Assembly: GCA_020809705.1 (NCBI GenBank)
Contig: CP085825.1
Coordinates: 7,316,001-7,380,000 of the forward strand
Reading direction: 5' to 3'
DNA: 64,000 nucleotides
Source of the DNA: Calonectria ilicicola
Taxonomy: Eukaryota > Ascomycota > Sordariomycetes > Hypocreales > Nectriaceae
A program made the translations under genes and the position numbers. Below, piece by piece: positions 58,322 through 64,000 of this stretch. The first letter of the stretch is position 1. The number at the start of each line of letters is the position of its first letter. The notes beneath the pieces are model-generated. The model was not told the origin of the DNA. It worked only from the letters and a program-made list of their open reading frames with translations, and did no database searches.

Positions 58322-58357
58322 GGTTTCAAAAGAAGTCGGTGTCCGCCAGTGTTCTCC

Positions 58358-59662
58358 CTAAGTACGCTGGCGGCGACTGCCCGATTTCTGCTTGACGTTT
58401 GTGTTGCGCGAACTCGGCGTTGACGGAGGAGGCAAGTCGGAACCTGAAGGGACTTCCGCCTTTCGTGGTAGTCTCAGAACATCCTGAAGAACACCCATGA
58501 AGGGGCTTCCAACTCTTGGTGGCGCTTCGTCGGCATCGTTCATCGCCTTCACTCGTTTGCCGTAGGCATCAAGGTTGACCCAGCCTTTCCTAGAAGCTTC
58601 CGCTAAGATTTTACCGTCGAGGAAGTCTTGGAAAATGTCCCATTCAACGCACAAGTTGAGGAATTCCTTTCTTCCCACATTTGCCCAGTCCTTAAATTTG
58701 CACACATATCTGTCTAGATTCATCTTGTATAGATATTGGCATCCAAGTTGAATCGCTTGTGCCGAAGGAAAGTCGGTGCACAGTGAGGGACGGCGTTCAT
58801 AGATGAGCTCGCCCACACTGATGTCTCGCTCGCTTGCGTGCTTCTCGAGCTCCTGTGCAGGAATATTAGAAACTTGGTGGTCATAAACGCTCCATTTTTG
58901 GAACTCGGCTGCGTAGACATTGAGGAAGTCGTGAATCTGCTTGCGATTGAGGCGTAACATCACTACCACGACCTTGGCGACACGGTTATTTTCCAAGACG
59001 AGCATCTTGAGAATGATCCAGCGAATTCCCCAGCTCAGGTCTTCCCATTTCAAGTCTTGCGGCCCGATGCCATCTGGAGCTCCCTCGTTCGTCTGGCGCT
59101 TGCAGGGGTTGTTGGGAGAACTGGTTGACGGGACATCAAGGCCAGGACTGGAGGCCCAATCAACCATTGATGGGACAAAGAGGATACGCACAAGCTCCTT
59201 TTCAGTTAGCGACAGATTGGCTGCGAAGAGTTTTGTAGTGAGGTGCGAGTCTTGCGACATGTCGTCGCAGAGACTAACATTGTTGAAGCTAGCGCGGAGG
59301 TCGTGGTCGCTGCTGGACTCTGCAATTGGTTCAGGAGGGTAAATATTCTCTGGTTGTAAATGATGATGCGCATTCTCATCCATTGGGTCTCTGAGCATGG
59401 AGTCGCGGGCATCTTGGAGATGCTGGAACAAGCCCTCCACGGTATCCTCAAAGTCCCTCTGCCGATGGCGCGCCTTGATAAGGCTCTCTATGTCCTGGCT
59501 CTTACTGCGCTCAGGCAACAGAGGCGCATCAGGCGGCATCCTTGGAGAAGGAATACCAATGGGGTTGGTGAGCTCGAACCTCGAGTCGCAGTAGATGCTC
59601 CCGAAGGCAACAGTCGGGCTCGACACTGCGATTGGTGGCGCGGAGACTTGGTTATTCGCCAT
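58358..59662 (-). CDS. Unknown protein; in frame with the next ORF through a single TAG
   Basis: 434 aa as an uninterrupted frame. The central, well-ordered part (residues about 195-385, from WEDLSWGIRWIILKML through CVEWDIFQDFLDG) is helical and looks conserved, but I do not recognise the family. The TAG at 58358..58360 is followed without frame change by the next ORF. A possible 81-nt intron (58285..58365, GTACTT...TTTCCAG) would remove the TAG and fuse both into a 945-aa protein. Its branch point is weak. If the intron is retained, the short 434-aa form results. Confidence 0.7.
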   Translation of the reverse strand: MANNQVSAPPIAVSSPTVAFGSIYCDSRFELTNPIGIPSPRMPPDAPLLPERSKSQDIESLIKARHRQRDFEDTVEGLFQHLQDARDSMLRDPMDENAHHHLQPENIYPPEPIAESSSDHDLRASFNNVSLCDDMSQDSHLTTKLFAANLSLTEKELVRILFVPSMVDWASSPGLDVPSTSSPNNPCKRQTNEGAPDGIGPQDLKWEDLSWGIRWIILKMLVLENNRVAKVVVVMLRLNRKQIHDFLNVYAAEFQKWSVYDHQVSNIPAQELEKHASERDISVGELIYERRPSLCTDFPSAQAIQLGCQYLYKMNLDRYVCKFKDWANVGRKEFLNLCVEWDIFQDFLDGKILAEASRKGWVNLDAYGKRVKAMNDADEAPPRVGSPFMGVLQDVLRLPRKAEVPSGSDLPPPSTPSSRNTNVKQKSGSRRQRT

Positions 59663-60530
59663 TCTTTCAATTCGGTGGCAAGAGGTCAGAAGGCAAAGGA
59701 CTGCTTTTTAATGATGATTGGGTAATGTGAGTTAACAATGAAATATCGCATACCGTGTTCGGGACTATGGTGTGTAGCAGACGCGCGCGAAAACAAAGAC
59801 GACCGGGCAACGATGTAGTTTGCTCGCATCGAACGATCATCTGGACCAAAGATGGTCGCAATGACGTAGATGCATAGGCGGACGCGTTGACAGCAGCTAC
59901 CGGCCGTGAATCACGTACCTGAGGACCATGTTCAACACCCGCTCAGGGGAACCGAGACGAATAGCCTTATAAACATCTAGACAGCGATGAAGAACAAAAA
60001 CCCCATTTTCTCATCACGATTAGTATTGATATTGTGTTGGATTCTATTCGCATCATTGTGTGAGCAACAAAAAGATTGACATGCCCAAACGACCTATCGT
60101 AATTGTTATGCTGTGGTACGAGGGGCATGGGCGTGATGAAAGGGCACTTGAGGCCGTGCCTGAGGCCTAGCCATGGCACAAAACAACATGTTCTACCTGA
60201 CAAGGGGCATTAAGGATTCACTTGGACAAGACTTACACCCAAAATATGACACACCATTCCACTTGGTAAACGGGACAAAGACTGTACAACTCGACAAGTC
60301 GTGTATTCTCTTTTTTCTAAAAATACCTACTCCATCATCATATTAATAGTACCTCTTTATCCTCCTTGGCGCTTTCATCAAGTAATTCTAACACACAACG
60401 CCGAGCGGCTCCCTTCAAGTTCCAGCATAGTATCTAACCGATACAGGGTATCTTATGTAACATTTGGCTTTAACCAATCCTTTCCCAACGCCAATAAACC
60501 ACGTAAATCCCACACCAGCAGAGTGGGCAT
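59663..60530. other. Intergenic region
   Basis: About 870 bp holding the promoter and leader of the gene starting at 59662 and the 3' flank of the phosphatase-fold gene. No supported coding frame. Confidence 0.5.
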
Positions 60531-61484
60531 CTACGACTGATCCATAAATGGAGCGAACGATTCTCGTCCCTCGAATCGATCATGATCAGCGCTGCCAACA
60601 GAGGCTTCATCGGCATCCATAAAGTCGTCAATTTGGCGTTTCCCGTTTTGATGCTGGGGCTGGACTTGAGGCTGAGGTGATGCCCTAATGGTTGCGGCAA
60701 CTTGCGATCGAGCCCTGATCAAGTCCTCCCACGATTGCAACTTGCGCTTGATGTCCTCGTCAAAACAGCAGCAGAAGCGCTGGATGCAGATGAATTGGAG
60801 GGTGGAAACCATGTCCTTGCCAAACACAGCCATCATGTAAGCGGCGGCAAGCGCTGCGGAGCGGAGATTGCCCGTCTCGCACGCAATGAGCACCTTGCCG
60901 GGGCGGAATGAGTTTGGGTCAAATGGCTGGTCGTCGTTGTGCTGAGTCTGGCTGTGATATACAGCCAGTAGGTGGTCGTTGATGAGGCGAATGGCGTTCG
61001 TAAAGGCAGTAATCATTTGCTGGCCGTCGTCGATGTTGACGTAGGCAGTCTGGATATTGAGGGCCCGCCCCGCCTTTTCCAGGCTGGCGAGAGGCTGCGA
61101 AGCCATGCGGGCGTCGCGGGCAATGACAATCATAGTGATGCCCTCGCGACGCAAGAAGTCGAGGTCCCGGATGACGCTGTTGGGACCAATGTAGAGGAAG
61201 TCGAGCAGGGCCTGGGCCTCGCGGCGCTGCTCGTAGGACCACTCGGCAGCACGGTCCACGGCGACGTTTTTGGTGTTGCGGGTAATGATTTGCAGATCCC
61301 GGCTGGTCAGCTGCGACGAGTCCATGTTCTCAAACGAAGGCACCATGCTGATCATGGGCTCGCCAGTAGTGCTCTGGCTGGTGGGGGGGATGTGGATGAA
61401 GGGTGGACTCGGCGGTCGGCGAGTGAAGGGCGCAACGGCGATGGCATTGTCGCCGACAGGCTGGTACTGGGGACTGGCGTGCAT
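60531..61484 (-). CDS. Dual-specificity phosphatase-fold protein with altered signature (possible pseudophosphatase)
   Basis: 317 aa from the ATG at 61484 (MHASPQYQPVGD). The frame is open to 61652, but the extra residues are a Ser/Pro/Leu-rich read of the leader. Segment FLYIGPNSVIRDLDFLRREGITMIVIAR matches the start of dual-specificity phosphatase domains. The signature loop reads LIACETGNLRSAA. The Cys and Arg of the C-x5-R loop are present, but the preceding His of HC-x5-R is Ala. Loss of that His usually lowers Cys reactivity, so the protein may be a weak enzyme or a phospho-binding adaptor, as in STYX-like proteins. The C-terminus is Gln-rich with KRQIDDF. Confidence 0.8.
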   Translation of the reverse strand: MHASPQYQPVGDNAIAVAPFTRRPPSPPFIHIPPTSQSTTGEPMISMVPSFENMDSSQLTSRDLQIITRNTKNVAVDRAAEWSYEQRREAQALLDFLYIGPNSVIRDLDFLRREGITMIVIARDARMASQPLASLEKAGRALNIQTAYVNIDDGQQMITAFTNAIRLINDHLLAVYHSQTQHNDDQPFDPNSFRPGKVLIACETGNLRSAALAAAYMMAVFGKDMVSTLQFICIQRFCCCFDEDIKRKLQSWEDLIRARSQVAATIRASPQPQVQPQHQNGKRQIDDFMDADEASVGSADHDRFEGRESFAPFMDQS

Positions 61485-62267
61485 TGTGAAGCTGGAGTGG
61501 TGGTAGATGGTGTGGCTGAGACGCGATACGCGAGGCACGATGGCGAGAGCCGGCGGTTTGGTAGCGGGAGAGCGATGGAGCGATGGAGTAATGAATGGAG
61601 CGAGAGAGAGACGAAGAGAGAGGTGGGGAGATGGAAGAGGGAAAAAGGCCACGCTTTTGAGGAAGGCGAACCGGAGACGGAAGGCGGTGGAAAGAAGTCG
61701 GGGAAGAGGGGTTGCTCTGCTGTCCTCGCGTTTCTTTTTCTTGTGTAGCCTTCTTTGTTTGATGCCGACCTGGACGTCGTTTGGTAAGCTGATGGAAGCT
61801 CGCCCTCTTTATTCGATGCAGTGGAGGGGCAATCACGGGGTCCATGGGCTGCAGCGACCCCACCAGAGGAGCCCTGGCGCTGATCCCAGCCCAGTGAGCC
61901 CAGTGCCTGTTGTGGGCTGCTGTGGCCTGTGCCCCGAGGCTGCCTGCAGCCATCGCCATTGTCAAATGACACCTTGGTGAGGAAATGAGGGTAAGGTGAC
62001 ATGGAATTAGGCGGCACCAGGCCCGGTACCACTCCCGGAAATTAGGGCTGGACTTTGTTGCCGTCTCCGATTAGGATAGCCAGCATAGGTAGGTAGCTAG
62101 GTAGCTGGGCTAAACTGCCCCAGTACAGCAATCAGTTCGTTGCATCAGCAGATGGATGGATGGAAGGTTTGTGGATTTTTTTTTCTCTTTTGGCTCACAG
62201 GTGGGTGAGTGACTCTTCAAACTCTCCGGTACCTCTCACCTCAGTAGCTACCCGTCAATTGGCATCC
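61485..62267. other. Intergenic region
   Basis: Promoter and leader of the phosphatase-fold gene. It includes a GA-rich stretch at 61560-61640 and GGTAGCTA-type short repeats at 62085-62110. The open frames covering it are leader artefacts. Confidence 0.5.
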
Positions 62268-64000
62268 TCACCGTATCCTGCTCCTCGTCGAGTGCGAATG
62301 CCGATACCTATTTATAGACTGTGGTCTATCAGCGGCCCGTTGCATGTTTGCGACTCGCTGTCGTTGCGACGACGCCTGCTGTTGCTGCTGCGAGCCTCTC
62401 CCCTTCAGCCACGTCTGGAATCGCTTCTGCTGCAGCTGCAACCCTTCCAGCCGTATGGTCGAGTGGTTGAGCATGGGGTAGGCCAGCAGCGTGTCCCGAA
62501 ACTCTGTGTCCATGGCCGACCCATCGGGACTCGACATGTTCCTGCGCCGCGTCTCAAGCACAAGCGCTGACGGGTGCGAAACCGCCACAGCGAGAGCGTT
62601 CCTGAGCCAGAGCGGCCGTGCAGGGTCCATCATGACAGCTTGGCAGACATCACAGACCCCCGTGCAGTCAGCATGGGCGCAGATGCTGCAACACTGAAAC
62701 CCCGCAGCAGCTCGCCGGCTTGCAATCTCGGCCCAGCTGGAGATGCCCTGAGCTGTCGCCTTGTACCTAAAAAAGAGCTCTTCAGCCACAGGTGGCTGCT
62801 TGGCCCTCGGATCCTTCCAGGGGCGGAAGTTGGTTTCGTAGAGGCTGCGTCCGTTGCTGGTCGACTTCTTAATCGACCCCAGACACATTGCGGACTGCAG
62901 TAGCCGGGGCAGGTCCTTGAAGGCCCTGTAAGACACCCCGTAAGTGTTTTCCAGGTTCCAAGGAAAGCACCCCGAAAATTCTCGACGCTGTTGCGCTACA
63001 CGGTCGCTTCGGATAGTGTGGTATATTTCAAGGGTTTCAATCGTCTTAACTGCAAGACGTCTGAGGTCGTGGCGCACGGGGTATGCTTGAGAGCCCTCCA
63101 CGATGTACAAACATGTGTTTGGCACGTCTTCAGTCATGCTTGGGCCCATGGCGTGAATCCACACACACCCGGCTTGAGAAACCTGCAGCACCTTCTTTTC
63201 GACAGGTTCAAAGGGGTCTTGGTGCAGTTGAAGTCGATCTTGTTGGTCAAATCTCGCAGAAACCCTCAAAAAGGACTCCTGTGGTTCGATTTTGCCTCTT
63301 TTGAATGATTCGTAGATTTTATGAATACCATAACGAACGGCACCATCATTCAGCATAGGTACGCTGCAAGGAACAATTCCCTCATTCTCACCATCATCCC
63401 CCGTCAAGTCGATTATCCCATTATTATGGATGATGAGGCACCTTCGAGTAATGGCGTGTAGTAATATTTCGGAGGCAGACCCTGCCAGAAGACGCTGTAT
63501 TGTTAACAAAATGGATGCTTGGGAGATTCTCGGAGCGCTCCTCACGCGGATCCGGAACGATCCCGCAAATACATCATCCCAGGCATCCTCGTCCACTGCC
63601 ATGACATAGAGTTCACGGACTATGCGCCAATCTGTGGAAAGGTATGTTGTGCAAGAAACCACAGTGCGAAATGTGACGCCGGAAAAGGGCGTCTGAGTTG
63701 CAAATCGGGACGTTCCGGTCCACTGTTCTTCCATTGCATTGATGGTTTCAAAATCGAGCAAAATCGGTGTGTGGAGCGGTTGGACCATGACACCAAATAT
63801 TGCATCTTTGGGGCCAGAAATGGAATCCAAAAATGTCTGCACATTGTCCCGTGTAATAAAAAGGCAACAGTATTTAGACTCGACATAGTTTGCATGTCGA
63901 CACAGAAGATCTGGGAAACTCAGGCTGGGCCGTTCGACAAACTCTCTCAAATATGTCTGGTAGCCATCCTCATCTGGTTTGAGAGTCGAGGGCTCTCTCT
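62268..64000 (-). CDS. Protein of unknown function, 5' end outside the window
   Basis: The frame is open from the stop at 62268 to the window edge, so the start lies beyond 64000; at least 576 residues are visible. Residues near the visible N-terminus are well ordered (for example ESKYCCLFITRDNVQTFLDSI). A Cys-rich cluster CCSICAHADCTGVCDVC lies about 60% along and could bind zinc. The C-terminus is Gln-rich and basic. I do not recognise the family and see no catalytic motif. Confidence 0.75.
   Translation of the reverse strand, partial: REPSTLKPDEDGYQTYLREFVERPSLSFPDLLCRHANYVESKYCCLFITRDNVQTFLDSISGPKDAIFGVMVQPLHTPILLDFETINAMEEQWTGTSRFATQTPFSGVTFRTVVSCTTYLSTDWRIVRELYVMAVDEDAWDDVFAGSFRIRVRSAPRISQASILLTIQRLLAGSASEILLHAITRRCLIIHNNGIIDLTGDDGENEGIVPCSVPMLNDGAVRYGIHKIYESFKRGKIEPQESFLRVSARFDQQDRLQLHQDPFEPVEKKVLQVSQAGCVWIHAMGPSMTEDVPNTCLYIVEGSQAYPVRHDLRRLAVKTIETLEIYHTIRSDRVAQQRREFSGCFPWNLENTYGVSYRAFKDLPRLLQSAMCLGSIKKSTSNGRSLYETNFRPWKDPRAKQPPVAEELFFRYKATAQGISSWAEIASRRAAAGFQCCSICAHADCTGVCDVCQAVMMDPARPLWLRNALAVAVSHPSALVLETRRRNMSSPDGSAMDTEFRDTLLAYPMLNHSTIRLEGLQLQQKRFQTWLKGRGSQQQQQASSQRQRVANMQRAADRPQSINRYRHSHSTRSRIR

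Noticed and set aside
61485..61652. Upstream start of the phosphatase-fold gene
   Set aside because: The 56 extra residues are a Ser/Pro/Leu-rich read of a GA-rich leader. The ATG at 61484 is more plausible.
1..64000. CRISPR arrays, bacterial operons, intact transposons or integrated viral genes
   Set aside because: No direct-repeat arrays with spacers, no ribosome-binding-site-led gene strings, no transposase or reverse transcriptase frame, and no viral protein was seen. The window reads as ordinary fungal chromosome.

Overview
The window is nuclear DNA from a filamentous ascomycete, most likely a Sordariomycete and plausibly Hypocreales. The lineage is an inference. The evidence is: short introns (mostly 46-70 nt, GTRNGT donors, CTAAC-type branch points), Zn2Cys6 and APSES transcription factors, a Dicer-like-1 protein, a NACHT-WD40 NLR, DUF3433-type membrane proteins, and intron-containing nuclear tRNAs. 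Both ends cut through genes: a GH3 beta-glucosidase at the left and an unrecognised protein at the right.

Layout. 1-5 kb: the 3' end of a GH3 beta-glucosidase, a Zn2Cys6 regulator, and a tRNA-Lys(CTT). 5-17 kb, all minus strand: an Arf-like GTPase with a long repeat-bearing tail, a BAHD-type acyltransferase, a DHA1-type MFS exporter and a 1208-aa DUF3433-like membrane protein. 17-27 kb: a gene-poor stretch, then a transcription factor that carries both a Zn2Cys6 cluster and an APSES (StuA-type) DNA-binding domain, a coiled-coil protein and a NACHT-WD40 NLR. 27-34 kb, all minus strand: an NmrA-like Rossmann protein, an intronless Asp/Glu racemase, an intronless cysteine-synthase-fold enzyme and a sugar-porter MFS protein. 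This looks like a small accessory metabolic group. 36-43 kb: two SDRs, an F-box protein and a UCH deubiquitinase. 43-47 kb is largely gene-free and GC-rich. It leads into a large disordered protein (47-50 kb).

51-64 kb is a conserved, housekeeping-like block on the minus strand: tRNA-Thr(CGT), dcl1 (RNA silencing), two ORFs in one reading frame separated by a single TAG, a phosphatase-fold protein lacking the signature His, and the partial end gene.

The most unusual objects are the Zn2Cys6-APSES fusion with an inverted repeat upstream, the Arf-like GTPase with a Gln-to-Cys change at the catalytic position and a triplicated tail module, and the racemase/cysteine-synthase-like pair. Also notable are the TAG-separated ORF pair and a short prion-like N-terminal exon on the NLR. 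All exon boundaries were derived by hand from splice signals and reading-frame continuity. No database search was possible.
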